Source: Streptomyces sp. NBC_01210 (GTDB lineage Bacteria > Actinomycetota > Actinomycetes > Streptomycetales > Streptomycetaceae). From it: a stretch of 64,000 nt of DNA. The notes under the pieces were generated by a model. That model was not told where the DNA came from. It did not search any database and saw only the letters and a list, made by a program, of their open reading frames with translations. The DNA is taken from positions 5,828,001 through 5,892,000 of the forward strand of contig NZ_CP108549.1 of assembly GCF_036010325.1 (NCBI RefSeq), read 5' to 3'. The stretch's first letter is position 1. Each line of letters begins with the position of its first letter. This document shows, in pieces, positions 33,168-42,729 of this stretch. Made by a program: the position numbers and the translations under genes.

Positions 33168-34622
33168 ATGTCCAAAGCCGGGCCCACCACCAGCAACGCA
33201 AGCGCCAGCCCCAGCACACGTCCCGACGCAGGCCCCCACCCCGGCCGTCATCGGCCCGCCCTCGCCCTCACGCTCATCCTCAGCTGCCAGATGATGCTGA
33301 TGCTCGACGCGACCGTCGTGAACATCGCCCTGCCCGACATCGGCGAAGAACTCGGCTTCAGCTCCGCCGGACTGTCCTGGGTGCTCAATGCCTACACCCT
33401 CGCCTTCGGCGGACTGCTCCTCATCGGCGGCCGGATCGGCGACCTCATCGGCCGCCGCCGCGCCCTCACCGCCGGCGTACTCGCCTTCACCGCCGCCTCA
33501 CTCCTCGGCGGCCTCGTCGACAGCGGTGGCTGGCTGCTCTTCGCCCGTGCCGCGCAGGGCGCCGCCGCCGCGCTCACCGCGCCCTCCACGCTCGCCCTGG
33601 TCGCCACCACCTTCGGCGAAGGACGGGAACGCGAGCGCGCGCTCAGCCTGTTCACCGGAATGGCCGCCGCCGGCTCCGCGATCGGCATGATCCTCGGCGG
33701 CATCCTCACCCAGGCCGGCTCCTGGCGCTGGACACTCTTCATCAACGTGCCCGTCGGCCTCACCGTCGCCGCGCTCATCCCGCTCGGTATCGCCGAGACC
33801 GAACGCCGCCGCGCCCGCTTCGACTTCGCCGGCGCGCTCACCGGCACCGCCGGTGTGACCGCCCTCGTCTACGCCTTCATCCGCGCCGCCGACCACGGCT
33901 GGCGCGACGCCCAGGTCAGCTGGGCGTTCGTCGTCGCCGCCGTACTGCTGTCGGCCTTTCTGCTCGTGGAGCGCCGGGTGCGGCAGCCCGTCGTGCCCCT
34001 TGAGCTCTTCGCCGCACGCCACCGGGTCATCGCCTACGCCGCCATGCTGCTGGTGCCCGCCGCCATGTTCGGTGTCTTCTACTTCGACACCCAGTACTTC
34101 CAGTTCGTCCGCGACTACAGTCCGCTGCGCGCCGGGCTCGCCTTCCTGCCGCTCGCTGTGGGCATCTTCGCCGCGTCCACGTCCGCCGGAAAGCTGCTCG
34201 CCCGCCACGGCCTGAAGAAGGTCGCGGGGACCGGGCTCGCCCTCGCGGTCGCCGGTGTGCTGTGGCAGTCCATGCTCTCCACCGGCGGCGGCTACTGGAC
34301 GACGCTCTTCGTTCCGCTCGTGGTCAACGGCTTCGGCGTCGGCCTGGTCTTCATGCCGCTCAGCGTCCTCATCCTCACCGGCATCCGTCCCGATCAGGCG
34401 GGCGCTGCCTCCGGTCTGATGCAGACCATGCAGCAGGTCGGCGGCGCGCTCGGTCTCTCCGCGCTGGTCACGGTGTACGGAGGCGCGGCACGCGGCGCGG
34501 GCGGCTCAGGGCCGGACGCGATGGTGGAGGGCTTCTCCGCCGGCCTGCTGGCGGCAGCGGCCTTCATGGCGGTCGCGTTCGTCCTGATCCTGGTGTCGCG
34601 GACAGCCGCCGACAGCACCTGA
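33168..34622 (+). CDS. DHA2-family MFS multidrug exporter
   Basis: A 484-aa transporter with about fourteen hydrophobic segments. MLMLDATVVNIALPDIGEEL in TM1 and GGRIGDLIGRRRAL (motif A) are hallmarks of the EmrB/QacA drug:H+ antiporter family. Motif C-like GMILGGILTQAGSWRWTLFI lies in the fifth segment region. It exports an unknown toxic compound. ATG 33168 has GGAGG at 33153-33157. The divergent TetR gene and operators indicate substrate-induced expression. A strong hairpin follows. Confidence 0.93.
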   Translation: MSKAGPTTSNASASPSTRPDAGPHPGRHRPALALTLILSCQMMLMLDATVVNIALPDIGEELGFSSAGLSWVLNAYTLAFGGLLLIGGRIGDLIGRRRALTAGVLAFTAASLLGGLVDSGGWLLFARAAQGAAAALTAPSTLALVATTFGEGRERERALSLFTGMAAAGSAIGMILGGILTQAGSWRWTLFINVPVGLTVAALIPLGIAETERRRARFDFAGALTGTAGVTALVYAFIRAADHGWRDAQVSWAFVVAAVLLSAFLLVERRVRQPVVPLELFAARHRVIAYAAMLLVPAAMFGVFYFDTQYFQFVRDYSPLRAGLAFLPLAVGIFAASTSAGKLLARHGLKKVAGTGLALAVAGVLWQSMLSTGGGYWTTLFVPLVVNGFGVGLVFMPLSVLILTGIRPDQAGAASGLMQTMQQVGGALGLSALVTVYGGAARGAGGSGPDAMVEGFSAGLLAAAAFMAVAFVLILVSRTAADST

Positions 34623-34628
34623 ACACAC

Positions 34629-34668
34629 GTGTGGGGCCTGCCGTTGACACTCGGGCAGGCCCCACACG
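34629..34668. terminator. Bidirectional terminator between MFS and accA2
   Basis: Perfect 15-base arms (CGTGTGGGGCCTGCC and its complement) with a 10-base loop, 6 bases after the exporter stop and 18 bases from the accA2 3' end. Confidence 0.88.
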
Positions 34669-34686
34669 TACACATACGGCCGGACG

Positions 34687-36438
34687 TCAGTTCTTGATCT
34701 CGCAGATCATCGCGCCGGAGGTCAGCGAGGCGCCGACCACGGCCGAGAGGCCCTTGATGGTGCCGGAGCGGTGCGCGTTCAGCGGCTGCTCCATCTTCAT
34801 CGCCTCGAGTACGACCACGAGGTCGCCCTCCGTGACCTCCTGGCCCTCCTCGACCGCGACCTTGACGATCGTGCCCTGCATCGGGGAGGAGAGAGTGTCG
34901 CCGGAGGCCGCCGGGCCCGACTTCTTCGCGGCGCGCCGCTTGGGCTTGGCGCCCGCGGCGAGACCGGTCCTGGCCAGCGTCATGCCCAGCGAGGACGGCA
35001 GCGAGACCTCGAGACGCTTGCCGCCGACCTCGACGACGATCGTCTCGCGACCGGCCTCGTCCTCGTCCGCGTCCGAAGGCACGGCGAAGGGCTTGATGTC
35101 ATTCGCGAATTCGGTCTCGATCCAGCGGGTGTGGACCGTGAACGGGTCGGCGGTGAAGGCCGGGTCGGTGACGACCGCGCGGTGGAACGGGATGGCGGTG
35201 GCCATGCCCTCGACGGTGAACTCCTCCAGGGCGCGCGCGGCGCGCTGCAGGGCCTGTTCGCGAGTGGCGCCGGTGATGATGAGCTTGGCGAGCAGGGAGT
35301 CCCAGGCCGGGCCGATGACGCTGCCGGACTCGACACCCGCGTCCAGACGGACACCGGGGCCGGTCGGCGGCGCGAACGTCGTGACCGTGCCCGGGGCGGG
35401 GAGGAAGCCGCGGCCCGGGTCCTCGCCGTTGATGCGGAACTCGAAGGAGTGGCCGCGCACGGCCGGGTCGCCGTAGCCGAGCTCCTCGCCGTCCGCGATG
35501 CGGAACATCTCGCGGACCAGGTCGATACCGGTGACCTCTTCGGTGACCGGGTGCTCCACCTGCAGACGCGTGTTGACCTCGAGGAAGGAGATGGTGCCGT
35601 CGGTGCCGACGAGGAACTCGACGGTGCCGGCGCCGACGTAGCCGGCCTCCTTGAGGATGGCCTTGGACGCGGCGTACAGCTCCGCGTTCTGCTCCTTGGT
35701 CAGGAACGGCGCCGGGGCCTCCTCCACCAGCTTCTGGTGGCGGCGCTGCAGCGAGCAGTCACGCGTGGAGACGACGACAACATTGCCGTGGCTGTCGGCC
35801 AGGCACTGGGTCTCCACATGCCGCGGCTTGTCCAGGTACCGCTCGACGAAGCACTCGCCACGGCCGAACGCGGCAACGGCCTCGCGCACCGCCGAGTCGT
35901 ACAGCTCCGGAACCTCCTCCAGAGTGCGGGCGACCTTCAGACCACGCCCGCCACCGCCGAACGCGGCCTTGATCGCGATCGGCAGCCCGTGCTCCTCGGC
36001 GAACGCGACGACCTCGTCGGCACCGCTCACCGGGTCGGGCGTACCGGCGACCAGCGGCGCACCGGCACGCTGGGCAATGTGCCGGGCGGCGACCTTGTCA
36101 CCCAGATCACGGATCGCCTGCGGCGGCGGCCCGATCCAGGTCAGACCCGCATCCAGCACGGCCTGGGCGAACTCGGCATTCTCCGAGAGGAAGCCGTACC
36201 CGGGGTGGATGGCATCCGCCTCCGCATCCTTCGCGGCCTGCAGCACCTTGGCCATGTCCAGATAACTGGCGGCCGGGGTGTCACCGCCCAGGGCGAACGC
36301 TTCGTCGGCCGCGCGGACATGCAGAGCGTCCCGGTCCGGATCGGCGTAGACGGCTACGCTCGCGATCCCGGCGTCCCGGCAGGCCCGGGCAACGCGGACA
36401 GCGATTTCGCCACGGTTGGCGATGAGCACCTTGCGCAC
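34687..36438 (-). CDS. accA2: Acyl-CoA carboxylase alpha subunit (biotin carboxylase + biotin carrier)
   Basis: A 583-aa biotinylated subunit of acetyl/propionyl-CoA carboxylase. The biotin carboxylase domain (1-450) has the N-terminal [19 protein letters not shown], the ATP-grasp glycine loop [11 protein letters not shown] and the catalytic [16 protein letters not shown]. The C-terminal carrier domain has the biotinylation motif EAMKMEQ. It should work with PccB and the epsilon peptide encoded downstream at 38384-40192, supplying methylmalonyl- and malonyl-CoA for polyketide and fatty acid synthesis. GTG 36438 has AAGGAGGGAG upstream. It matches S. coelicolor AccA2 in size and position. Confidence 0.95.
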   Translation of the reverse strand: MRKVLIANRGEIAVRVARACRDAGIASVAVYADPDRDALHVRAADEAFALGGDTPAASYLDMAKVLQAAKDAEADAIHPGYGFLSENAEFAQAVLDAGLTWIGPPPQAIRDLGDKVAARHIAQRAGAPLVAGTPDPVSGADEVVAFAEEHGLPIAIKAAFGGGGRGLKVARTLEEVPELYDSAVREAVAAFGRGECFVERYLDKPRHVETQCLADSHGNVVVVSTRDCSLQRRHQKLVEEAPAPFLTKEQNAELYAASKAILKEAGYVGAGTVEFLVGTDGTISFLEVNTRLQVEHPVTEEVTGIDLVREMFRIADGEELGYGDPAVRGHSFEFRINGEDPGRGFLPAPGTVTTFAPPTGPGVRLDAGVESGSVIGPAWDSLLAKLIITGATREQALQRAARALEEFTVEGMATAIPFHRAVVTDPAFTADPFTVHTRWIETEFANDIKPFAVPSDADEDEAGRETIVVEVGGKRLEVSLPSSLGMTLARTGLAAGAKPKRRAAKKSGPAASGDTLSSPMQGTIVKVAVEEGQEVTEGDLVVVLEAMKMEQPLNAHRSGTIKGLSAVVGASLTSGAMICEIKN

Positions 36439-36794
36439 GATGGCTCCCTCCTTGAAACAAGCTGAGTTTAGGGACTACCGACACGGCCTTTCGACCCATC
36501 CCCAATGGTGAGCTTGCCCACACGGAGCGTGATTCGAGGCTCGCGCAAGTCGCGAAATCCCTTGTCGCACCACGGTACGACGGGTTCCTCCCTCGCACAG
36601 TAGCCCTGTGGTGTGGCACAGGTCTCTGTTCGAGCGGTCAGCGCCGTATGGCGTTTCTTTGTTGAGTCCCTACGAATGGCCGAATGATTCTTTGCTGTGA
36701 GACCCAGCGTGCCGAGACCCTTGTCCCACGGTTTACCCGTTAGTAGCGTTCGCGATGTCGTACGTACTTCCGGTAACTGAGGGTTGGGGGCGCC
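36439..36794. other. 356-bp divergent intergenic region
   Basis: Lies between accA2 and a divergent membrane-protein gene. It is somewhat less GC-rich than its flanks. A small hairpin AGCGCC-GTAT-GGCGTT with a T-rich tail lies near 36637. No credible gene was found; it probably holds the two divergent promoters. Confidence 0.5.
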
Positions 36795-37259
36795 GTGGCG
36801 CGCAGACCGGTGGCTGTCGTGGCCGCGATTGTTCTGCTGGTGGAGGCCGTCGGCATCGTGCTGATCAACGGCATCCTTGCCACCTTCGTCGACAAGCAGG
36901 ACATGTCGCTCGCCGACCTCGACCCGGATGCGATGGTCACCGGGACCTGGGTGATGGGCGGCGTCTTCGGTCTGTTCCTGGCGGCGTGCGGTGTCGTCCT
37001 GCTGCTCACCGGTCTGCGGAACCGGGCACCAGGGCGCTTCGGCCGGATCCTGCTGATCAGCTGCGCGATCATGCACGGGGTGCTGGGCGCGCTGACGGTG
37101 GGCCTGGTGGGCTGGGACGCGTTCGCGTTCATGATGGTCGTGCTGGGGCTGATCGTGCTGACACTGGTGGCGTACGGCAAGCGGGAGCAGGCGCCGGTGG
37201 AGGACACCCCGGCGCCGACGAACGGCGCGGCGCCCACGAACGGTCCTGCGCCGGCCTGA
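36795..37259 (+). CDS. Four-helix integral membrane protein
   Basis: A 154-aa membrane protein with hydrophobic segments at about residues 5-28, 52-75, 85-105 and 107-128. A charged C-terminus with two near-identical APTNGAAP-type repeats follows. The GTG at 36795 starts just before the first helix. No family with known function was recognised. It is conserved in position next to accA2 and maf in streptomycetes as far as I recall. Confidence 0.78.
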   Translation: MARRPVAVVAAIVLLVEAVGIVLINGILATFVDKQDMSLADLDPDAMVTGTWVMGGVFGLFLAACGVVLLLTGLRNRAPGRFGRILLISCAIMHGVLGALTVGLVGWDAFAFMMVVLGLIVLTLVAYGKREQAPVEDTPAPTNGAAPTNGPAPA

Positions 37260-37343
37260 GGGCGATGCCGTCCTGGCCCGGGTCGTGTCCTCGCTCGCCA
37301 ACGCCGTGCCGGCCAGGGCCGGTTCAGCGGAAGTGACCGAGTC

Positions 37344-37955
37344 TCATGTCCACAGGTCGGTGATGGAGTGGCCGAGCTCGCCCAGCAGCTTCCGCAGCAG
37401 CGGCAGCGAAAGTCCGATGACATTGCCGTGGTCGCCGTCGATGCCCTCGATGAAGGGCGCCGAGCGGCCGTCCAGGGTGAAGGCACCCGCCACGCGGAGC
37501 GGTTCGCCGCTGGCGACGTAGCTGGCGATCTCGGCGTCGGTCGGGCGGCCGAAGCGCACGACGGTGGACGCCGTCCCCGAGGCGTGGTGGCCGGTGGCGG
37601 TGTCGTAGACGCAGTGCCCGGTCTGCAGGGTGCCCACGCGGCCGCGCATCGACTTCCAGCGGGTGATGGCCTCCTCCGCGTCGGCGGGCTTGCCGAACGC
37701 CTGGCCGTCGAGATCGAGTACGGAGTCGCAGCCGATGACGAGCGCCCTGCTTCTGACCACATCGGCCTGGGCCGCCACGACGGATGCCTTGGCCTCCGCG
37801 AGTGCCAGCGCGAGCTCGGCCGGGGTGGGCGCGGATACGGCGTCCTCGTTGACACAGCTGACGATCACCTCGGGGGCGAGTCCGGCCTGGCGCAGCAGAT
37901 TGAGGCGGGCAGGGGAGGCGGAGGCGAGGACGAGACGGCGACGCTGATCGGTCAT
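37344..37955 (-). CDS. Maf-family nucleoside triphosphate pyrophosphatase
   Basis: A 203-aa Maf/HAM1-like pyrophosphatase that hydrolyses non-canonical or modified (d)NTPs, or dTTP/UTP, to monophosphates. The signature [18 protein letters not shown] at residue 7 and the catalytic Asp region [18 protein letters not shown] are intact. [19 protein letters not shown] near the C-terminus is also typical. The N-terminal motif reads SASPAR instead of the common SxSPRR. It is the last gene of the pccB-accE-small membrane protein-maf group, starting 20 bases after the preceding stop. Confidence 0.92.
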   Translation of the reverse strand: MTDQRRRLVLASASPARLNLLRQAGLAPEVIVSCVNEDAVSAPTPAELALALAEAKASVVAAQADVVRSRALVIGCDSVLDLDGQAFGKPADAEEAITRWKSMRGRVGTLQTGHCVYDTATGHHASGTASTVVRFGRPTDAEIASYVASGEPLRVAGAFTLDGRSAPFIEGIDGDHGNVIGLSLPLLRKLLGELGHSITDLWT

Positions 37956-37975
37956 GGGGTCATCGTAGGCGGCGA

Positions 37976-38104
37976 TCAGTGGAGACCGACCACGAACATC
38001 GCAAGCACCATGGCCAGTGCCAGCACAAAGCCCACGCGGCGCATCATGGCCTGCATCTCGCGCAGTTCTTCGGGGGGTTCGTTCTCCGGGTCGGACCACA
38101 GCAT
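37976..38104 (-). CDS. 42-aa single-helix membrane protein
   Basis: A very small protein: an acidic amphipathic N-terminus ([18 protein letters not shown]) and one C-terminal hydrophobic helix ([17 protein letters not shown]). ATG 38104 has GGGAGCAGGA upstream; the frame is open to GTG 38161. It lies between the epsilon subunit and maf on the same strand. Conservation of this tiny gene next to pccB in streptomycetes (recalled) suggests a real product, perhaps a membrane-associated modulator. The function is unknown. Confidence 0.7.
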   Translation of the reverse strand: MLWSDPENEPPEELREMQAMMRRVGFVLALAMVLAMFVVGLH

Positions 38105-38383
38105 GCAATCGATCCTGCTCCCGGGGCCCCGGGCGGCGCCTGAGTACGAGTACTCATCCACCGGGGTGACAACGGGCTAATTCCAGGTGCCGACCCCCGG
38201 CCCGGTCCCGGTAAACGGGCCTGCTGTTCCATGAGGCCGGTGCGGCCAACGGCGCGTCCGTCGAGCAGGGCTCCGTGCGCCACGGCCGAGGGGCTCGGGT
38301 CCTGTGACTGGACCCGAGCCCCCGGAACAAGCCTCGCCGGCGACTGAGGCGCGGCGCCCGGGGCGGCGCCCCAGGTGCTCTGC

Positions 38384-38590
38384 CTACACCGGCCAGTAAG
38401 TGCGCGCCCAGGCCCGCGGCCCCGGCTGCGGCCTCCGGCTCCGCCCGATGCGTGCCGGGTCCGACCACTGCTCCGGCAGCAGCGGTGCCCCGTCCGCGGC
38501 GGAGACCGTCGCCGCGGCGCGCGCCTGAACCACCGCCAGTGCGGCGGCCAGCTCCTCCGGGGTCGGGTTTCCTCGTACGACCTTGATCAT
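38384..38590 (-). CDS. accE: Acyl-CoA carboxylase epsilon subunit
   Basis: A 68-aa epsilon subunit typical of actinobacterial acyl-CoA carboxylases. The N-terminal helix VVRGNPTPEELAAALAVVQA is the family signature, and the Trp-ended tail (ARTYWPV-type) is also typical. It stabilises the alpha-beta complex and raises activity. It begins 21 bases after the pccB stop. ATG 38590 is preferred to the in-frame TTG 38596 because GGAAGGGA is then properly spaced. Confidence 0.88.
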   Translation of the reverse strand: MIKVVRGNPTPEELAAALAVVQARAAATVSAADGAPLLPEQWSDPARIGRSRRPQPGPRAWARTYWPV

Positions 38591-38611
38591 CGTCAAGTCC
38601 CTTCCTGGGGG

Positions 38612-40192
38612 CTAGAGGGGGATGTTGCCGTGCTTCTTCGGAGGCAGGTTTTCCCGCTTCGTACGCAGCTGACGCAGGCCCTTCACGACCTGCGCCCGCG
38701 TCTCCGACGGCATGATCACCGCGTCGATGTAGCCGCGCTCGGCCGCCGTGTACGGGTTGAGCAGCGTGTCCTCGTAGTCCTGGATCAGCTGCGCCCGGGT
38801 CGCCTCCTGGTCATCGGCGGCCGCGATGGTGCGGCGGTGCAGGATGTTCACCGCGCCCTGCGCGCCCATCACCGCGATCTGCGAGGTCGGCCACGCCACA
38901 TTCAGATCGGCGCCCAGGTGCTTGGAGCCCATGACGTCGTACGCGCCGCCGAAGGCCTTCCGCGTGATCACCGTGATCAGCGGGACCGTCGCCTCCGCGT
39001 AGGCGTAGATCAGCTTCGCGCCGCGCCGGATGATGCCGCCGTACTCCTGGTCCACGCCGGGCAGGAAGCCGGGCACGTCCACGAACGTGATCACCGGGAC
39101 GTTGAAGGCGTCACAGGTGCGGACGAAGCGCGCGGCCTTCTCGGAGGCATTGATGTCGAGGCAGCCGGCGAACTGCATCGGCTGGTTGGCGACTATGCCG
39201 ACCGGGAGGCCCTCCACCCGTCCGAAGCCGGTGATGATGTTGGGCGCGAACATCGCCTGCGTCTCCAGGAACTCCCCGTCGTCCAGCACATGCTCGATGA
39301 CCGTGTGCATGTCGTACGGCTGGTTCGCGGAGTCCGGGATGAGGGTGTCGAGCTCGCGGTCCTCGTCGTTCGTCTCCAGGTCGGCCTCGTCGGGGAAGGC
39401 CGGCGGCTCGGAGAGGTTGTTGGACGGCAGGTACGACAGCAGCGACTTGACGTACTCGATGGCGTCCTTCTCGTCACCCGCCATGTGGTGCGCGACGCCC
39501 GAGGTGGTGTTGTGCGTACGGGCTCCGCCCAGCTCCTCGAAGCCGACGTCCTCACCGGTGACCGTCTTGATGACATCGGGTCCGGTGATGAACATGTGGG
39601 AGGTCTGGTCGACCATCACCGTGAAGTCGGTGATGGCCGGGGAGTAGACGGCTCCGCCCGCGCACGGTCCGACGACCAGCGAGATCTGCGGGATCACGCC
39701 GGAGGCGTGGGTGTTGCGGCGGAAGATCTCGCCGTACATGCCCAGTGCGCTGACGCCCTCCTGGATACGGGCGCCGCCGGAGTCGTTGATGCCGATGACC
39801 GGGCAGCCGGTCTTCAGAGCGAAGTCCATGACCTTGATGATCTTCTGGCCGTAGACCTCGCCGAGCGCGCCGCCGAAGACCGTGAAGTCCTGCGAGAAGA
39901 CGGCGACCGGACGGCCGTCGACCGTGCCGTAGCCGGTGACCACGCCGTCGCCGTACGGGCGGGTCTGCTCAAGGCCGAAGTTCGTGGAGCGGTGCCGGGC
40001 GAACTCGTCGAGCTCTACGAACGATCCCTCGTCCAGCAGCAGATCAACCCGCTCACGGGCTGTCAACTTGCCCTTCGCGTGCTGCTTTTCCACCGCCCGC
40101 GCGGAGCCCGCATGCGTCGCCTCGTCTATGCGGCGCTGCAGATCCGCGAGCTTTCCCGCGGTGGTGTGGATGTCAATCTCGGACTCCGACAT
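38612..40192 (-). CDS. pccB: Propionyl-CoA carboxylase beta subunit
   Basis: A 526-aa carboxyltransferase subunit. [20 protein letters not shown] at the start, the acyl-CoA oxyanion loop [10 protein letters not shown], the biotin-side loop GFLPGVDQE and the C-terminal KKHGNIPL match S. coelicolor PccB closely. The residue that sets acyl specificity (Asp422 in PccB, Ile in AccB) is Asp here, in [10 protein letters not shown], so propionyl-CoA is the preferred substrate. The product methylmalonyl-CoA feeds polyketide extender supply. It is divergent from birA, which biotinylates its partner. Confidence 0.95.
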   Translation of the reverse strand: MSESEIDIHTTAGKLADLQRRIDEATHAGSARAVEKQHAKGKLTARERVDLLLDEGSFVELDEFARHRSTNFGLEQTRPYGDGVVTGYGTVDGRPVAVFSQDFTVFGGALGEVYGQKIIKVMDFALKTGCPVIGINDSGGARIQEGVSALGMYGEIFRRNTHASGVIPQISLVVGPCAGGAVYSPAITDFTVMVDQTSHMFITGPDVIKTVTGEDVGFEELGGARTHNTTSGVAHHMAGDEKDAIEYVKSLLSYLPSNNLSEPPAFPDEADLETNDEDRELDTLIPDSANQPYDMHTVIEHVLDDGEFLETQAMFAPNIITGFGRVEGLPVGIVANQPMQFAGCLDINASEKAARFVRTCDAFNVPVITFVDVPGFLPGVDQEYGGIIRRGAKLIYAYAEATVPLITVITRKAFGGAYDVMGSKHLGADLNVAWPTSQIAVMGAQGAVNILHRRTIAAADDQEATRAQLIQDYEDTLLNPYTAAERGYIDAVIMPSETRAQVVKGLRQLRTKRENLPPKKHGNIPL

Positions 40193-40306
40193 CGGGATGC
40201 GGCTCCCTGTCCTGGTCAACGTCAACCGGAATGGCTACTGACACGTAGCGTATCGGCGCGCATGGCGCTCGGCAGTGCGGCGTTTGCCACACCTAACCTG
40301 GCTTGC

Positions 40307-41164
40307 ATGACGCCTCAGAATGCGCCCGAGAGCCGCTGGTCCGACCTCGACCGGCCCCCGCTGAACGTCCCCGCGCTGCGCCGCGCCCTACTGGTGCCGG
40401 GCGGGCTGTGGACCTCGCTCGACATCGTGCCCGAGACCGGCTCCACCAATTCCGACCTGGCGGCACGGGCCGCGTCCCTGGAGGAGGGGGCGGTGCTGGT
40501 CGCCGAGGAGCAGACGGCGGGCCGCGGGCGGCTCGACCGGTCCTGGACGTCGCCGGCCCGCTCCGGGCTGTTCCTGTCCGTACTGCTGCGGCCCGGACCG
40601 GAGGTGCCTGTGGAGCGCTGGGGCTGGCTGCCGCTGCTCGCCGGAGTCGCCTCGGCGACCGGCCTCGCCCGGGCCGCCGGAGTCGACATGTCGCTCAAAT
40701 GGCCTAACGACCTGTTGGTAAAGGTCGGCGGCGAGGAGCGCAAGACCGGCGGGATCCTCGCGGAGCGTGCGGGCGACGACGCGGTGGTGGTCGGCATCGG
40801 CCTCAATGTGACGCTGCGCGCGGACGAGCTCCCGGTGCCGACGGCGGGGTCGCTCGCCCTGGCGGACGCGATCTCCACCGACCGCGACCCGCTGCTGCGG
40901 GCTCTGCTGCGCTCGCTGGAGCAGTGGTACGGCGACTGGCGCGCGGCGGGTGGCGATCCGGCCCGCTCCGGGCTCCAGGCGGCGTACGCGGAGGGCTGCG
41001 CGACGCTGGGGCGCACCGTACGGGCCGAGCTGCCGGGCGACCGGTCGGTCACCGGCGAGGCGGTCGCGCTCGACGGTGACGGCCGGCTGGTGCTGACCAC
41101 GGAGGGTGGCGGGCGGCAGTCGATCAGTGCGGGTGACATCGTGCACCTGCGGGCGGCCGACTGA
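40307..41164 (+). CDS. birA: Biotin-[acetyl-CoA-carboxylase] ligase
   Basis: A 285-aa monofunctional biotin protein ligase without the DNA-binding domain of E. coli BirA. The biotinyl-AMP loop EEQTAGRGRLDRSW, the catalytic KWPNDLLV and GIGLNVTLR follow in order, and the C-terminal cap domain is present. It biotinylates the Lys in EAMKMEQ of AccA2. It is divergent from pccB with 114 bases between. No Shine-Dalgarno precedes ATG 40307, and a TAACCT element 10 bases before the start suggests a leaderless or very short-leader transcript. Confidence 0.95.
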   Translation: MTPQNAPESRWSDLDRPPLNVPALRRALLVPGGLWTSLDIVPETGSTNSDLAARAASLEEGAVLVAEEQTAGRGRLDRSWTSPARSGLFLSVLLRPGPEVPVERWGWLPLLAGVASATGLARAAGVDMSLKWPNDLLVKVGGEERKTGGILAERAGDDAVVVGIGLNVTLRADELPVPTAGSLALADAISTDRDPLLRALLRSLEQWYGDWRAAGGDPARSGLQAAYAEGCATLGRTVRAELPGDRSVTGEAVALDGDGRLVLTTEGGGRQSISAGDIVHLRAAD

Positions 41165-41294
41165 TCCGGGGTGAACCCGGGTGAGTCCCGATCGCGGACC
41201 GGGACGTGAGCTAGGGCACACCTGTCGTATCGTTGAGGCGATCGAGCGACAGATCGGCAGGGCAGTGCCGCAGGGAACGGGCAGGAGGCGGCTG

Positions 41295-42611
41295 GTGACA
41301 GTCGACGACACCACTTCCGGCGCGGGCGCGCAGCCCCCGTCGGACTCCTCGTCCGGCGGGTCCGGTTCGTCCGGTTCTCCGTCCGGCTCCTCGCCCGGTT
41401 CTCCCTCCGGTTCTTCGTCCGCGGAGTCGTCCAACGGATCGGCCGGGCCCTCTGAGCCTGCCGACCCTTCCGGCCCTTCCGGGTCTTCAGGGCCGGCCGC
41501 TTCGTCCTCCTCGGTGCATCCGACCCCGCACCACGAGGTCGATCACACCGCGGAGCCGACGGACGACCCTCTCGCCATCCGTCTGGAGCAGCTGATCCTC
41601 GGCGCCGAGCGGCGCTACACGCCCTTCCAGGCTGCTCGTACCGCAGGCGTCTCGATGGAGCTCGCCTCCCGCTTCTGGCGGGCCATGGGCTTCGCCGACA
41701 TCGGGCAGGCGAAGGCGCTGACCGAGGCGGACGTACTGGCCCTGCGGCGGCTCGCCGGTCTGGTCGAGGCGGGCCTGCTGAGCGAGCCGATGGCGGTCCA
41801 GGTGGCCCGCTCGACCGGCCAGACCACCGCCCGGCTGGCGGAATGGCAGATCGATTCTTTCCTGGAGGGCCTCACCGAGCCGCCCGAGCCGGGCATGACC
41901 CGTACTGAGGTCACATATCCGCTGGTCGAGCTGCTGCTGCCCGAGCTGGAGGAATTCCTGGTGTACGTGTGGCGGCGGCAGCTCGCCGCGGCCACCGGGC
42001 GCGTGGTCCAGGCCGCGGACGACGAGGAGATGGTCGACCGCCGGCTGGCGGTCGGCTTCGCGGACCTGGTCGGCTTCACCCGGCTGACGCGGCGGCTGGA
42101 GGAAGAGGAACTGGGTGAGCTGGTCGAGGCGTTCGAAACCACCTCGGCCGACCTGGTCGCCGCGCACGGCGGCCGGCTGATCAAGACCCTCGGCGACGAG
42201 GTGCTCTATGCGGCGGACGACGCGGGTACGGCGGCGGAGATCGCGCTGCGCCTCATCGAAACGATGACGCACGACGAGACGATGCCGGCGCTGCGCGTCG
42301 GCATCGCTTTTGGCACGGTCACCACGCGGATGGGCGATGTGTTCGGCACGACGGTGAACCTGGCCAGCCGGCTGACCTCGATAGCGCCGAAGGACGCGGT
42401 GCTGGTGGACGGGGCGTTCGCGGAGGGGCTGGTACGCACCGGAGACGCGCCGGCCTCCGAGGCGGAGGCGGCGGAGGAGGCGGCAGCGGCGGAAAAGGAG
42501 GGCGAGGAACCCCCCTTGTACCGCTTCGCCCTCCAGCCCATGTGGCAACGCCCGGTGCGAGGCCTGGGCGTGGTGGAGCCGTGGCTGCTGTCACGGCGGA
42601 CGAACTCCTGA
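41295..42611 (+). CDS. cya: Class III adenylate cyclase
   Basis: A 438-aa cytosolic cyclase. Residues about 10-85 are a Ser/Gly/Pro low-complexity tail. The middle domain (about 90-250) is HTH-like (TPFQAARTAGVSMELASRFW) and resembles the autoinhibitory pH-sensing domain of M. tuberculosis Rv1264. The catalytic domain has metal Asp residues in FADLVGFT and in TLGDEVLY, and the transition-state Asn/Arg in VNLASRLTS. GTG 41295 has AGGAGGCGG upstream. It matches the position and type of S. coelicolor Cya, which makes cAMP needed for germination and development. Confidence 0.93.
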   Translation: MTVDDTTSGAGAQPPSDSSSGGSGSSGSPSGSSPGSPSGSSSAESSNGSAGPSEPADPSGPSGSSGPAASSSSVHPTPHHEVDHTAEPTDDPLAIRLEQLILGAERRYTPFQAARTAGVSMELASRFWRAMGFADIGQAKALTEADVLALRRLAGLVEAGLLSEPMAVQVARSTGQTTARLAEWQIDSFLEGLTEPPEPGMTRTEVTYPLVELLLPELEEFLVYVWRRQLAAATGRVVQAADDEEMVDRRLAVGFADLVGFTRLTRRLEEEELGELVEAFETTSADLVAAHGGRLIKTLGDEVLYAADDAGTAAEIALRLIETMTHDETMPALRVGIAFGTVTTRMGDVFGTTVNLASRLTSIAPKDAVLVDGAFAEGLVRTGDAPASEAEAAEEAAAAEKEGEEPPLYRFALQPMWQRPVRGLGVVEPWLLSRRTNS

Positions 42612-42729
42612 GTCGTGGGGCCGGGGGCGCCCCCACCCCCCGTTCATGGGGATCGCCCGGTGGGGGAGACCCCCGACGCGGTGCGCGCCTATGATCCGGT
42701 GAACCGTCGTTAACCGGGAGGGTGCCGCC

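Noticed and set aside
36620..36670. Riboswitch-like element before the membrane protein at 36795
   Set aside because: There is only one short hairpin with a T-rich tail; it does not match any riboswitch consensus I can recognise.
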